Part shown: one piece after another, positions 21,490 through 34,135 of the stretch
How positions within the stretch are numbered: position 1 is the first letter of the stretch
How the letters are laid out: every line of letters begins with the position of its first letter
Assembly (NCBI RefSeq): GCF_029784165.1
Contig: NC_073696.1
Location: forward strand, 247,747,971-247,811,970
From: Wyeomyia smithii
Lineage: Eukaryota; Arthropoda; Insecta; Diptera; Culicidae
Reading direction: 5' to 3'
Length of the DNA: 64,000 nt
Translations under genes and position numbers: made by a program
The notes under the pieces: model-generated
Database searches by the model: none
What the model was told of the DNA's origin: nothing
The model's input: only the letters and a program-made list of their open reading frames with translations

Positions 21490-23310
21490 TTCTAAATGTA
21501 ACCGTTTGAATACGGGACCTTAGCTGGTTACGTAGTCGTAGAAGGCCCTGTTCGCAGCTACTACTCGTCGTTTCACTTCACGGTTCATATTGTACTTCAA
21601 ATCGTTCCCCATGAATCTCCACTTTAGCATCAACACCTCCGGACCTCTCACGCTCTCTGCCAGCAACCATGTACTTTTTTTTGGCAGAGTTTATGCTGAG
21701 TCCCAACCTCGCTGCTTCCTTCTTAAAAGGCCTGTAGACCTCCTCCAAGGCCCTACGGTCGATTCCAGTGGTATCAATGTCGTCCGCAAAACCAAGGAGC
21801 ATATGACATTTTGTGATGATCGTATCGTTTCTTTGCACCTTTGGCTTTTCGTACTGCATCTTCAAGGGCGATGTTGAACAGTAGGTTAGATAGCACATCC
21901 CCGTGCTTCAGTTCATATAACGTTACGAACGTGACTGATGTCTCGCCAGCTATTCGCACGCATGATTTCGATCCCTCCAGCGTAATACGACTCAGCTCAC
22001 TTAGTTTCGTAGGAAAACAGTGTTCCAGCATGATCTGCCACAGCTCGTTTCTTTTTACTGAGTAGCATGCTGCCTTGAAATCCACAAACAGATGGTGAGT
22101 CGGTAAGTTGTACTCCCGGAACTTATCAAGGATCTGTCGCAGGGTGAAGATTTGATCCGTCGTGGAACGCTCCTGTCGAAAACCAGCCTGGTATTCGCCA
22201 ACAAAGGATTCCGTTAACAGTCTCAATCTAAAGCATAGGATTCGGGAGAGCACTTTATATGCGGAGTTGAGCAACGTTATGCCTCGATAGTTGCCGCAAT
22301 CCAATCGATGACCCTTTTTATAGATAGGGCATATGAGCCCTTCCAACCAGTCGTTCGACATTTGTTAATCCGCCCAGATCCTTAGTATTATCTACCGGAT
22401 CGTATAGTACAGCCGCTCGATTCCCGCTTATAGAAGTTCGGCCGGGATACCGTCCTTCCCAGCTGCATTGCCGTTTTTCAGCTCACTAATCGCCTTTTTC
22501 ACCTCCTCCAGTGTTGGTGGCTCCACAGCTTGTTCGTCACTCATAATCGTCATCCTATTCCTGCTCATCCGGCTCCTCACCGATCAATAGCACCTGAAAA
22601 TGTCCCTTCCTAGCTGCAACCGTCGGTTTATCAGTAAGCAGGTTTCCGTCCTTGTCATTACACATGACCGGCACAGGAAAATTCCTACTTCTGACTCTGT
22701 TGACAGTTCTATAGAATCTCCGCACGTCGTTTTGAGCATAGCTGTCCTTTGCGCTGGCGAGCACCTGCTCCTCGTATTCGCGCTTCTTCCGACGGTGGGT
22801 TCTATTTTCGGCAGCTCTTGCCTCCCTGTACCTCTCTATGTTCTGACGCGTAGCCGCAGTGAGCATGCGGCTCCTGGCACGGTTCTTCTCATCTGTCGCT
22901 CTCTGGCACTCGGCATCGATTTATGTCTTCCACTCCTTCCTCCTGGTGATCTGCGATCCGTTGATCCAGCTCTCTGTCATCTCTGTGCGAGATTTCAGCA
23001 CGTTCGACAACCGTGCGCGGATCTTACAAACGACGAGATAATGGTAAGAGTCAATGTTTGGTCCCCGAAAAGACTAAACATCAGTAACATTCGAAAAGTG
23101 AGCAGGCTCCTCCATTTGGATGCCTCCAGGTGTGTTTTCGAAAATTCAGACGTGCAAAATGGGTACTACAGATAGCTATTCCTCTTGCCACGGCAAAGTT
23201 TAACAGTCTCAGGCCGTTTCCATTGATTGACGAATGAAGGCTGTGCCTTCCAATGACCGGACGGAAGAAATCCTCCTTTCCAACTTGAGCATTTGCAACT
23301 CCGATGACGA
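21490..23310 (-). pseudogene. RTE-clade LINE ORF2 (endonuclease end to reverse transcriptase), decayed
   Basis: Reading leftwards from about 23310 on the minus strand: an endonuclease C-terminal scrap (NGNGLRLLNFAVARGIAI), then the linker ORF ending at 22555 (KREYEEQVLASAKDSYAQND). The reverse transcriptase frame at 21774-22361 has ICPIYKKGHRLDCGNYRGITLLN, AGFRQERSTTDQIF and HHLFVDFKAA, where the family's catalytic DF is kept. A frameshift near 21780-21890 precedes the GFADDIDTTG motif in the frame ending at 21578. Several stops and shifts make it inactive. The motif order is that of RTE elements such as mosquito JAM1. Confidence 0.85.
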
Positions 23311-24370
23311 CTTTTACGTCGTGTTTTAAGTACTAGTCATAGGTTCGTTTAGCTTTTTATAGAACTCATCTTTGATTTCATCGGATTTATCGTTTGTTGT
23401 TTAAACTATAATTAGTTGAAGAATTTGCCCTTAATGCTCAACACGCATATACGGTCACCTACGAGCCTCCACCGGATAACTCTAATAGGTAGAGGTATTG
23501 GTTTACAATTTACAGCGTTTTTTTTTTCTGCACTCCAACATTTTCTCTATTCGGCTTTCCCATGATTTATGTAAACCTCATTTGTAAAATGTTTGTTTTA
23601 TCAGAGCTCTGGTAATTTTTTCAGTTTTTATTTTTATATTGCTTATCTGAATGTGGTTTTAACCCTCAAAACCCCATTAAGTGAGCACGACCGTGCGGTC
23701 GAGGATACACAAAATGTTGTCCAGGATCGACGAAAGAATTTTAATAATTATGCTTTCCGGATTTATGAACTCATTCTACTCATGCAGGAACAACTGCAGA
23801 GTAGAAACAATGTAATAATGAGTAAATTGACTCGCAGTCGACAAACAGCCACGCGTGAAAAGGTTTAGTACATTTAATGGGGCAATTCGCAGGATAGACA
23901 ACAATCTCGGTTACAAACAGTGGCTTCGTCAAATTTAGAAGGCTAATTTGCGATTACACACAGCGAGTATTTTTTGCTTGTTTCAACAAGTTGTCAAGAG
24001 TTGTTATAACTTACAAAAAGGGCACAGTGCAAAAGTTGCAGCATCGTTATGGAAAAACTTATTCTACTGGCTCGAGAGCTTGCTCTTACACTGGGTTCAT
24101 ACCTGTGTAAGTCGTCATTTCCGAGAAGTTGCCCGACGTTGTTAACTTGAATAGTAAAAAGTACTCTCTCGGGGTTTCTAAATACCGTTGCCGCTTTGCA
24201 GGGAACTTTCTCGTGTGTTGTATGTATAACACAACTAGGCTTGGCGAGTTTAAATTATCATTGACAGAATCCAGGATTCATTACTGTCAACTTTCGTATG
24301 TTAATTATTCGCGTTTCATTCACATCCGTCAAATGGGTAATTTTAATATTTATTCTCCTCCCGGTGGGAG
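23311..24370. other. Non-coding, nothing recognised
   Basis: Three short + strand open frames (60-91 codons) have no family motif. No terminal repeats seen. Confidence 0.35.
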
Positions 24371-24860
24371 TCAAACATAACATCCAACCCTAGTGAAACC
24401 AAAGTGCCAACCCGCTGCCGTAAGCATGAGGCTGTAAGTAGGTTTGCGGTTTCGCCCGGTAAACAGTCGCATAGCACATGTACCTAAGACCCACGAGCAC
24501 CACTCGGCTTTGGTTAGTTGACTAGCTAGTAGCTACACTACTGGCTCTCCAACATGGTCCCCGGAGTGAGTGCAGGCAGGTGTGTGCGGTTCCGAGTTCA
24601 CCTAGAGTCGCTTTTGCTTTTTCAACTTCTTAGCTCCGCTGCAGATGTATGTCTGAAGCGCCCTACTGCCGGCCAAAAGGCCAGTCGTTGAGTTACACAT
24701 GTGAAGCGGCGGCGGCACACAGTGTGGAAGCGCAAGTGATTATGTGATTGTGTGCCCAGTGTGTGGCGGTGTATTCAGATTTGAGCTTTGTGGCGAAATC
24801 CCTTTCCGACGGTGAGGCTGAAACGGTGATAACATGTGCATTTGAAAGCAACTTTGGAAG
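24371..24860 (+). promoter_or_regulatory. Candidate non-coding 5' exon or promoter region
   Basis: G+C- and GTG-rich compared with its surroundings, free of repeats, and resembling dipteran leader sequence. A possible donor, GACG|GTGAGG, lies near 24810. It is upstream of and collinear with the gene whose first coding exon starts at 40080, so it could supply a leader exon. Transcript evidence would be needed to separate this from an enhancer. Confidence 0.22.
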
Positions 24861-27284
24861 CGGAAACAGTATGCATCCGGTTGACTTGCAGAAAATGCTA
24901 TTAAGAGATAGTAGTTTTTAAATCCAGTAGATAATCATTTGTATGTTTGAAACAGTGGCTTTGAATGCTCATTTGCTATGCTAAATTTCATCATCAGTTT
25001 CAATTATGGAACTGGCGTTTAGAAGCATTTTACCACCATTCTGAACTCTTGTTATGTTATCGTTCTCTCTCCACCTTAATTTCTTTCGATTTGTAATTTT
25101 TAAAATTCGATTTCTATACACAAGAAAACGTTCGTGATTCATAAAAAAACAACCCGGTAATAAGCAAGCATATCGAAAAATTTAAGAAAACATCGAGCCA
25201 AACATGACGTTTTTAGTGCGTGTTGAGCTGGAAATATTTTCCAATGTCTTTTACATTGTTCTGCGCTGGTTCCGCCCATCTCCGCATATGGCATTGGAAC
25301 ATCTCGAAGAATCTCGCAGAAATACAATTACCGTGAACCGAGTAATCGTTTTATTGTTGATAAATATGTTAAACACCATATGCTACTTTTAAGTACGGCC
25401 GAAGTAGTTTATATTAAAAACTTCTTGCATAACCATATTTAAAGATTCCCCCCGTTTTCCGACCGCAGCATTATTGAAAGGTCGGCCTCGGGCAGCGCCA
25501 CGGAATACGGAATGGAAATGCACCGAGCGCAGAAAATTAATATACAGTTCGGCTGTTCGCAGGCGTGCATTGTTCCGTCATTATCCTGATGCCTGGGACC
25601 GGACGTTTGGCGTATGAATCTTGATCGTAAATACGGTCATTTTCATTCAGCGGATGCGATCACAGACGCGGGCAGACCGCGAGGGTAATATTTTGTTCCG
25701 TCGCAGGACGAACGAAGTGGACGACACGGATGCCAATAATGATAAATTGCTCCACTGAGCGATGCTTTTATTCCGGCTACTCAAGGAATGAATGGACTCT
25801 AACTAAACGAAGTTAAGGCAAAATGAGCGAGAAAGCTGTAAAATTGAAGGGAAGTCCGTTTTAAGGTCGCAATAATACGACAAAGAGTCACATTAAAAAA
25901 CATCATTCGCTACTAAACTTATACTATCGATTGATAGCGATAAAAATCTTTACTAGCACACACAACATGCCACAATCGCAGGACCCATTACAGAGCCGAT
26001 AACCTTAAAAATAATAAGAATTTTACGCGTATACCGGGAGCTCGAAAGGTACGATGAGAACAGGCAGTAAAATATCCCCCCTTTATGGTGCGGCAATATC
26101 CTCTGGCGATACGCACTCGAACGAGATCCGCAATTCCTGGCAGAATAAGTGCAGCAGCAGGCAGACAGACAGGCGGACAGGAGCAACGCCTGGGGGCGCA
26201 ATATCCGACCGATGGTGAAACGATGAAGTGTTTCGGCGGTAAACGCCAAAGTTATGCTGTACGTGTTGATTTGAAAGGGAGATGATGCTCCTCTCTGGCC
26301 GGAAAAGTTTTTTTTTCCGCGAAAATAAAGCTCCCGCGTGCATGTGTGTAAGGTGCGACTAGGTAATCAGGCAATATTCACTCGGAACAGGTGTCAACCC
26401 GGTTGGGTAGCGTTTTTGTGTCGTTACGATAGAGTTTTTGCAATGCAAATTAGACTGATAGTCATTATGCAAAGTCGGATCGAGTAATCACAACGATTTG
26501 ATACATTTAATTCACAACGTTTTTGTTTGTGTGCTTGTACATGAATAAAAAATGATTATGAAGTTGATTTTGTATCACTGAACGATGAAATAACTTAATA
26601 AACACATAAAACTGAGATCGAATGGTACATAAAGCTGACCTAATCTTGTGTACAATATCCAATATACTCAAGTAATTTCGGTCCTGTAGAGAACACATGG
26701 ATAACAACAGCGATGAATCCGTCCTAACAAAATAAATGCATTTTGTATCTCCTCGCCTCTTTCTTCAGCAGTCTTACAAACTTCGTCATTCATGCCAGCC
26801 CAGTTGCCTCTGCATGCAAATATATTTTCGGTTTATTTGTTTTCGTCTGGTTCTTCATTTGTAGCAAACGAATCCGAACAAAACAAATCTCATCCGGTCT
26901 TTTCCTACGGATTACTCGGTCCGTTACCTGGAAAAATATACAATGAACACAAAAATAAAGGGCTTCACCTATAATTTTGCCTCATTTTGCCGTTTTTCAG
27001 CCGCTTTCAACTTAATAATGGTACACCAGAATACCTTAAAAGTCCAAAGTGTTGTTCTGATCCAACAAATTAATTTGATCCTTTTTGCATTATCCAGGTT
27101 TGAGATGTATTTCATTTACAAGGAAAATGAAATGAACTTAAAATAACAAGACAACAAGGACAATAGTAATGAGGGTTGATAATACCGACACCATTTTTTA
27201 AGTACTAGATTCTGAGCTCTAGTAGACAAACTGCAGAATTTTATCAGTTAGATAATTTAAAAAAATAAAAGTTAACAAATTCGC
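24861..27284. other. Mostly unique DNA with two GC-richer patches
   Basis: Patches at about 25441-25760 and 26040-26350 are repeat-free, balanced in base composition and lack domain-bearing frames. They are the best candidates here for conserved non-coding elements. The rest is AT-rich with no recognisable feature. Confidence 0.3.
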
Positions 27285-27450
27285 ATTCAAACCTTCAGGT
27301 CAAACACTATCAAACGCTTTTCTATGTCCAGGAGAGCAGCTCCAGTAGAAAAACTTTGATTTGTTAGCTCGTATCATGTTAGTAACTCTGAGCAATTGAT
27401 GAGTAGTGGAATGCCCATGACGAAATTCAAACTGTTCATCTCAAGAGTTC
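27285..27450 (-). mobile_element. Jockey-clade LINE reverse transcriptase scrap
   Basis: The minus strand translates to QFEFRHGHSTTHQLLRVTNM, then IRANKS and, after small disruptions, KAFDSV. This is the Jockey-clade block QFGFR-HSTTHQLLRV ... KAFDSVWH. Only the fingers/palm boundary survives; a stop follows KAFDSV. Confidence 0.72.
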
Positions 27451-27762
27451 CGAAATTATTATTTCTCAAAAGAGTAAGTCTATGTTAGATCTCTTTCTGC
27501 CATTGGAATTACTGGACAGATTTTTGACGATTGGACAACTAACCATATAAATTCTAGTTTTATATGGGCCGTGGATATTTCACAAACCCTCCTCCCCTTC
27601 CTAAGCTGTCCACGTGGAAGGAAGGATTGCAAATCACCTTTGAAATTATGTTTGTGCTCGCGTGTGCATTTCAATTGGATATTTGGTTTTTCTATACCAC
27701 TCTCACTTCACCCGCAAATTATACATAGCATTAACATTATTCAAAAATGATGAAAGACATTG

Positions 27763-28600
27763 CACAGTGGTCTAATAAGGCAAAAAGTGGAACTTAATTC
27801 CAACTAACTTTTAAGTAACTTTTACAGAAAATACTCTGCAACGCTGTACTCAATGGAGATAGGAATTTTGTTTGTTCAGCAGAGAATCATATTTTTGTAC
27901 TTTCTAAAATTTTGCCGAATAAACCATTCCTCTATCTCTTAACACAAAAAAGTTAGTATTTTGAATATATGAAAACTTACTGTAACATATGCTCGCCATA
28001 CTCTTATATGGGTGAATTGGGACAAATGGAACCTACAAGAGTTTATAGTACTTCAGCTTAACTTTAAGGAAAGGTATTGACATCATGATTCCCCTTGTTC
28101 CTTTGCAACCTATACGTTCTTGAAATTATCGAAAAAATAAGCTAAAATATGATATAACTTTATAAGGGAAAGTCCTGGAGATATACGGTCTTTGACAAAA
28201 ATGTGTGTTTTGTGTGCCCTAACAATTCCTCCGAACAACACGATCGTGTAAACTGCAATTAACAATGTTAAGTACAAAAAACAAAATTTCAAGTAAGCCC
28301 CATGTAAGACACTTTATAACTTTGTACCGAAAAAAGAAAAAAGGTTTTTCAATTGTTCAGCAAAGTTTCATATTTTTGAGTTTTCTACAACCTTGCTAAA
28401 TAAACTATTCTGTTATCTCTTAACACAAAAAAGTTATTTTTTTTTATTTTTAGTATAGTAAACTTTTCATATTTTTTGATAATTTGCGATTATGCGGGTT
28501 ATTCATACGAACAATTGTTCCGAAGACACTTTAAATGTAGGATTAAGGTGAAAGGCGCTATGGAATTAAGTTCCAATTTTTGCCTTATTGGACCACTGTG
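27763..28600. mobile_element. Transib-like non-autonomous element 1 (838 bp)
   Basis: Ends CACAGTGGTCTAATAAGGC and GCCTTATTGGACCACTGTG, flanked by the exact 5-mer CATTG (27758-27762 and 28601-28605). The inverted ends continue for about 40 bp (AACTTAATTCCA in both). A 5-bp duplication with a CACAGTG start is the pattern described for Transib transposons, the family related to RAG1. Inside, an approximately 80-bp direct repeat ending CTCTTAACACAAAAAAGTTA occurs near 27900-27955 and 28370-28435. No transposase. Confidence 0.65.
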
Positions 28601-29208
28601 CATTGCGGTTTAAATAAATTTGATAGTTTACTGACTGGTTTAATCTCGTGGTTTTTATTTCATTCGAATTACTTGCGAAAAGGCTATGCCAATTAATTTG
28701 GCCAAAGTAAATTTAATCTCATTAACGCACAGTGGTTTAAAACGCGAAAAACGTGATCGTCAGCATTTTGAGTATAAAAATGCCATTTAAACGCTAAAGG
28801 ATATTTGACAAAGTTTTTGTAGATCTTAAGAGGCACCTTTTGATGTAAATAAATTTTTGATTAATTCACCTAAAAGTGAGATAAATTATATTTTTATTTA
28901 CTTATCAAACCCAAAAGAAGTTTTCAGCGAAGTTGTAGACAATTTTATGTAGAAAAACTTGAAGACACTTTGGTTCTACCTCTTGAAAATCGACCACATA
29001 CAGGTAGTTTTATACACAGACATTCTAAAAGATTCTAAAAATCGAAAAATACCAAAAACTTTTTCTAATGTGATTTTAGAGGCCTACTATGTTCTAGATA
29101 TTTCTTCATATTTAAAAAACACATCATTCTGTCGAACAAACCTTGGGCAAATCTTCAACTTTTTCATGGGGTTTAGGACATTTCAGATAAAAACATGCCC
29201 TTTTTCAG

Positions 29209-30147
29209 AATGAAATTTCTCTAAAAGCTGCAAAAACAACAGTCTTCACTCGAAAGATTGGAATTAGTACTAGCATCCCCAGGTGGTTTCACTAGTTTCT
29301 TGCAGTCTCTTAAAGACTTGGGCGTGGGTAAAAAATATTAGTTTTTTTTGGTTTTTCAGCGTTTTTTTATGTTTTTTTCGTCGAAGATGTACAAAATCGA
29401 AACGATTTTTGATTTTTTATTAAAAAGTACGAAAAGCATTTATGTTTAGGGCACCATTCATTATTTGGAAACATGAAAATAGAAAAAAAATTTTTTTTTC
29501 CGAATTTTTTTTTGTATTTTTTATTCTTTGTCACTAGTGTATTTTATTATCAACAAAATTAGCACGTTTCACGTTTTTACAATGCTTGATTCTTAAAGAA
29601 AAATGTCAGCCCAGAGACAGATGCTTTTATTTTAATAAATTTGTCCATACGAAGGTCTCTCGGTATGAATAAGGTACCTCCGTATGGGCAAAATGAAAAA
29701 AGGTGTATCTATCTCTGAGCTGACATTTTCTTTTCAGAATTCAACCATTGGAAAAACGTAAATGAATGTTGCTGATTTTGTTGCAACAAAAAAAAAACCT
29801 TGGCATCTGCATACACTAGTGACATAAAAATTTTTCCGAAAAAAAAAATATTTTTTTTCTATCTTTATGTTTCCAAATAATATACGGTACCGTAAATATT
29901 AATGATTTTCGTACTTTTTAATAAAAAATCGAAAATCGTTTCGATTCTGTACATCTTTGAAGAAAAAAACATGAGAAAACGCCGAAAAACAAAAAAAAAT
30001 ATTTCTTTTTCACCCACGCCCAAGTCTTTAAGAGACTGCAAGAAACTAGTGAAACCACCTGGGGAAGCTAGTACTAATTCCCAACTTCGAGTGAAGACTG
30101 TTGTTTTTGAATTTTTTTTTGCAGCATTTAGAGAAATTTCATTTTGA
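29209..30147. repeat. Large palindrome inside Transib-like element 2
   Basis: Arms at about 29209-29520 and 29830-30147. GGTGGTTTCACTAGTTTC and AGACTTGGGCGTGGGT near 29283-29336 recur inverted near 30005-30062. The spacer is about 310 bp. The arms carry the open frames at 29865-30236 and 29902-30147, which are by-products of the repeat. Confidence 0.78.
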
Positions 30148-32755
30148 AAAAATACATTTTGCCTTTCTCCTAGAAAGGTATAGCAATCACTGTAAAAACC
30201 GAAAGTATAAAAGTGGTCGCAATGGCCGAATGTCATATATCACCCGACTTCTTCGACGAACTGAGCATTTTCTGTATGTATGTATGTATGTGTGTATGTG
30301 TGTATGTGTGTGTGTATGTGCAACTTTTCTTTCTCACTCAATTTTCTCAGAGATGGCTGGACCGATTTTCATAAAATTAATTGCAAATGAAAGGTCTAGT
30401 TGCGCCATAGGTTGCTATTGAATTTCATTGTAATCGGATTTTTAGTTTAAAGGTTATGTATCAAAACGTAAAAATCACGAAACATCAATATCTCAGAAAC
30501 CACACAACCGATTTCAATAAAACTGGTTTCAAAAGATTGTGCTGTCTCTAGAACCCTTAACTTTTGAATTTCGTTATGATTGAACATATGGTTCAAATGT
30601 TATGTAAAGAAAAGTTATCCTGAGGTTGTTTAAACTCACTCATTTTTCTCAGTGATGGCTAAACCGATTTTCACAAAATTAGTGTCAAATGAAAGGTCTA
30701 GTTGCCCCATAGGTTGCTATTGAATTTCATTGCAATCGGATTGTAACTGTGTCCGTTGTTCATAAAAATGTGAAATCACATAATGAAAGTAAACATATTG
30801 ACTTTCTCCTAACGATCACTGGCTAATTAAAAGGTAGAAAAATGATTGAAATGGCCGAATGTCATATACTACTCAACGCAGTTCGACGAATCGAGCATTT
30901 TCTGCATATATGCATGTATAGGTGTATATGTTTGTGTGTGGGTGTGTACGTGTGTATGTGCACCTTTCTTTCGCACTCACTTTTCTCAGAGATGGTCTGA
31001 CCGATTCTTTCTATCTTGGTGTCAAATGAAGGGTCTATTTGCCGCTTAGGTTGCTATTGAATTTCATTGTAATCAAACTTTTAGTTTTGGCGCTGCGTCA
31101 GAATGTGAAAAACGCTCTTACATCTCAGAAGCTATGAACAAGGTTGAATTCAAATAAATGGGCTTTCAAACCCTTAAACAATGAATTTCATAATGTTTAA
31201 ACATGTGGTTTGAAAGTTATAGAAAGAAACGAAACCCACAGACCGTTTAAAAATATAGCTACGATCAAAATATGTGGCCTGAACATCATTTAAATTTAAT
31301 ATTGTACTATTTCAATGTTTGCGGCCTTGTTCGGGATTGAAGTTGAAATTAAAAGTCATTTCTATCATTTCACTTTTTGCCTTTCTCCTAGAAAGGTATA
31401 GCAATCACTGCAAAAGGGTATAAAAGTGCTCAAAAGGGCCGAATGTCGTATACCACTCGACTCAGTTCGACGAGCTGAGCATTTTCCGCATGTGTGTGTG
31501 TGTGTGTAACGCTCTCCCAATCTCACTCGATTTTCTCAGAGATGGCTTAATCGATTTCAATGAAATCAATTGCAAATGAAAGGTCTAGTTGCCCTATAAG
31601 ATCCTATTGAATTTTATTGTAATCCGATTTCTAGTTGAGAGGTTATGTATCAAAATGTAAAAATCACGAAACATCAATATCTCAGAAACTACCCAACCGA
31701 TTTGAACAAAATTAATTTCAAATAAATGGGTTACCTAAAAAACCCTCAACTTTTGAATTTTAAGAAGATTGAACATATGGTTCAGAAGTTACAGAAAGAA
31801 ACGTGTTCCGATTTTCATAAAATCAGTGTCACATGGAAATTCTTGTTGCCCCATAAGACCCTAATGATTTTTTTTTGCGAACGGATTATTACTTTTTCTG
31901 TTATGTTTTTAAAAATGTGAAATCCAGCTAAGAAAAGAAACATATTCTGATGACTACTTGGGCTCACTCACTTTTCTCAGAGATGGTTGACCCGAATTCC
32001 ACAGGATTAGTATCAAATGAAAGGACTAGCTGCCTTATAACACCCTATTGAATTTTGCGGTAATCGGAATGTAACTTCATCTGTAATGTATCGAAATGTG
32101 AAAATCACTAAACTTCATTATCTTAGAAACTACACAACCGATTTGAACACTATTGATATCGAATGAACGGGATAGTTAAGGGTTAACTGATGAATTATGA
32201 TTAAACATGTGGTTTCAAAGTTTGGCTCCCCCATACGTTCCCTTTTCATTTGATTGTAATCAAACTTAAGCAACCGTTATGTTTTAATATGTAAAACAAC
32301 GAAAGTCTATTATCTCAAGTATTACACGACTTATTTGAACATAACTAGTGTCATACAAACGAGTCATCTCTCAAACTTACAAATAACAAACTTCATAAAA
32401 ATTTGATATACTGTTCAAAAGTTTTGTAAAGTGAAGAAATTCAAAGACTATTCAACACTATAGCTGCTTTGATCAATATATATGGCCTCAACATGATTGA
32501 AATGTAGTATCGTACTAATTGAACGTTCCCGGTATCGCTCGTGATTAAATTATTCGAAATTAAGAGTCATTTCTTATATTTCACTATTTCTGAAGCACTA
32601 ACATTACGTCAAATTTCATATTATATACTTCAATTTCAACATCAATATTTTAGAACCCAAATGAATATACCTTTTTGGATTTAAGCATTCATGTAAATCT
32701 ATTTTTACAAATAATAAGTTTGAATGAGAAAGGCTGAGTCTGACCGCTAGGTGGA
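30148..32755 (+). repeat. Tandem-repeat element of the GCCTTTCTCCTAGAAAGG family
   Basis: Opens GCCTTTCTCCTAGAAAGGT near 30161 and closes AATGAGAAAGGCTGAG near 32730, so GCCTTTCTC/GAGAAAGGC may be its termini. The phrase TTTTCTCAGAGATGG, then CGATTT and AAATGAAAGGTCTAGTTGC, recurs at about 30345, 30650, 30985, 31535 and 31975, and the opening unit recurs at about 31379. TG/TATG microsatellites lie at 30270-30325, 30900-30960 and 31490-31510. Short frames here are not genes. Confidence 0.7.
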
Positions 32756-33139
32756 TTAATTTAGGTTTTTTATCTAAAATGTCCTAAAACCCTATGAAAA
32801 AGTTGAAAAGTTGCCAAAGGTATGTTCGGCAAAAATTTATTTACATCAAAACATGCCTCTTGAGATCTACAAAAACTTTGTCGAATACACTTTAGTGTTT
32901 AAATGGCATTTTTCTACTCAAAAGGCTGACGATCACGTTTTTCGCATTTTAAACCACTGTGCAACGGTTTGGTCGTTGGTGTGAGCATTTAAGGCAACCT
33001 TAAACGGCTTGGTACATCTTTTCAGTCATATAGTGAGTCCATTATGATCCATAATGGTAAGTGGCATTCGATTTGATTTCTACGGCAATTTAATAGCTGA
33101 CTTTATTGTCAGAAGCATACGATTATTGGGGACCCTTCT

Positions 33140-33790
33140 CTGGAAGGTCGAAAAATTACCATTTTTCGTGATTTTTTTTCCAATATTTAGAGTAAAATGA
33201 AGTGTTCGGGTATTTTGCTATTGATTAGGGTATATTTGAAGATTTATTTCGCATGCCGTCGATGCAAATATAGTGAGTATCACGCTGTTGGCAGCTGGAA
33301 ACGTGGATGCTTTCTTTAAATCAGTACCTAACTGGTGGTCAGTTTTACTCAGCATCTACTGGACTGATTTGGCTGAAAATTTTTTGGCATTAAAATGGAT
33401 TATCTAACTTGAAACATAGCCGTTTTTTAAAATCCCAAGATTTGCCAAAATGGCGGCCATTTTAGTCAAAAAAAACTTTTAATGAAAAATCACTATTTAA
33501 AAACACATAAAACATTGAAAAATTCAGATATCAAAATACGGCTATGTAAGCAGTTAAACAATGCAATTTTCACATGCTGAAAAAAATTACTGTCAAATCG
33601 GCCCAAAAGATGCTGAGAACAACTTACCACCAGTTGAAAGCGTATGGTTTCGAGAACAACGCTCCCAACAGCGTAATACTAACTATATTTTCACCCACAC
33701 GGCATGCAAAATACATCAGTAGCCAAAATACCCGATCACTTCACCTTACCCTAAACATTTGGAAAAAATCACAAAAATTCATTAATTTTT
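33140..33790. repeat. Palindromic element, unclassified
   Basis: Inverted arms at about 33165-33455 and 33520-33790: GTGATTTTTTTTCCAA / GGAAAAAATCAC; CGGGTATTTTG / CAAAATACCCG; CGCATGCCGT / ACGGCATGC; ACTGGTGG / CCACCAGT; CATAGCCGT / ACGGCTATG. Arms are about 80% alike. Flanking duplication not resolved. Non-coding. Confidence 0.72.
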
Positions 33791-34135
33791 GAAAATTTTA
33801 AATTAAGATGCAAATGGTTACCACAACGGGCGAAATTTGCTTCTTTTTAAAAGCAATTTGATTTCAGAATTTAGTTTCAATAACTTTCATTTCGCCGGTT
33901 TCTTGCTCAGGCAGAACATTGAACAAATTTTCTCTGCAAACGTCAGAAGTGTCAAAGAGAGAAATCTCCCTCTATCTTTTCGTGACAATGCGTGGCTTAT
34001 TTTTCTACGCAGTCTTTTAAGGTGATACGAAAAAGATTAAAAACAAATGTGAAATTCAAAAAAATGTAGTCTTTCGTAACATTTGTGGGCGCTGAATGTT
34101 GATCGTTGTCTAAGCTGACGTCGAGAAGGATAGTA

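Larger units (their letters stand above)
28728..32961. mobile_element. Transib-like non-autonomous element 2, with nested inserts (4.2 kb)
   Basis: Ends CACAGTGGTTTAAAACGCG and the matching inverse at 32943-32961. The outer arms, 28728-29208 and about 32770-32961, are inverted repeats (AACGTGATCGTCAGC / GCTGACGATCACGTT; GGCATTT; AAAACTTTGTC). Flanks are TAACG on the left and CAACG on the right, so a 5-bp duplication with one mismatch. Between the arms lie a palindrome (29209-30147) and a tandem-repeat block (30148-32755). No transposase frame. Confidence 0.6.

Noticed and set aside
22600..23175. 191-codon + strand open frame
   Set aside because: It lies over RTE ORF2 on the opposite strand; the minus-strand translation shows reverse transcriptase and linker motifs.
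29865..30421. Open frames of 81-123 codons around 30 kb
   Set aside because: They lie within palindromic and tandem repeat sequence and contain microsatellite-coded residues.
30148..32755. CRISPR-like array because of regularly recurring blocks
   Set aside because: Units are long, diverged and unevenly spaced (300-600 bp) in eukaryotic DNA; no short direct repeats with unique spacers.
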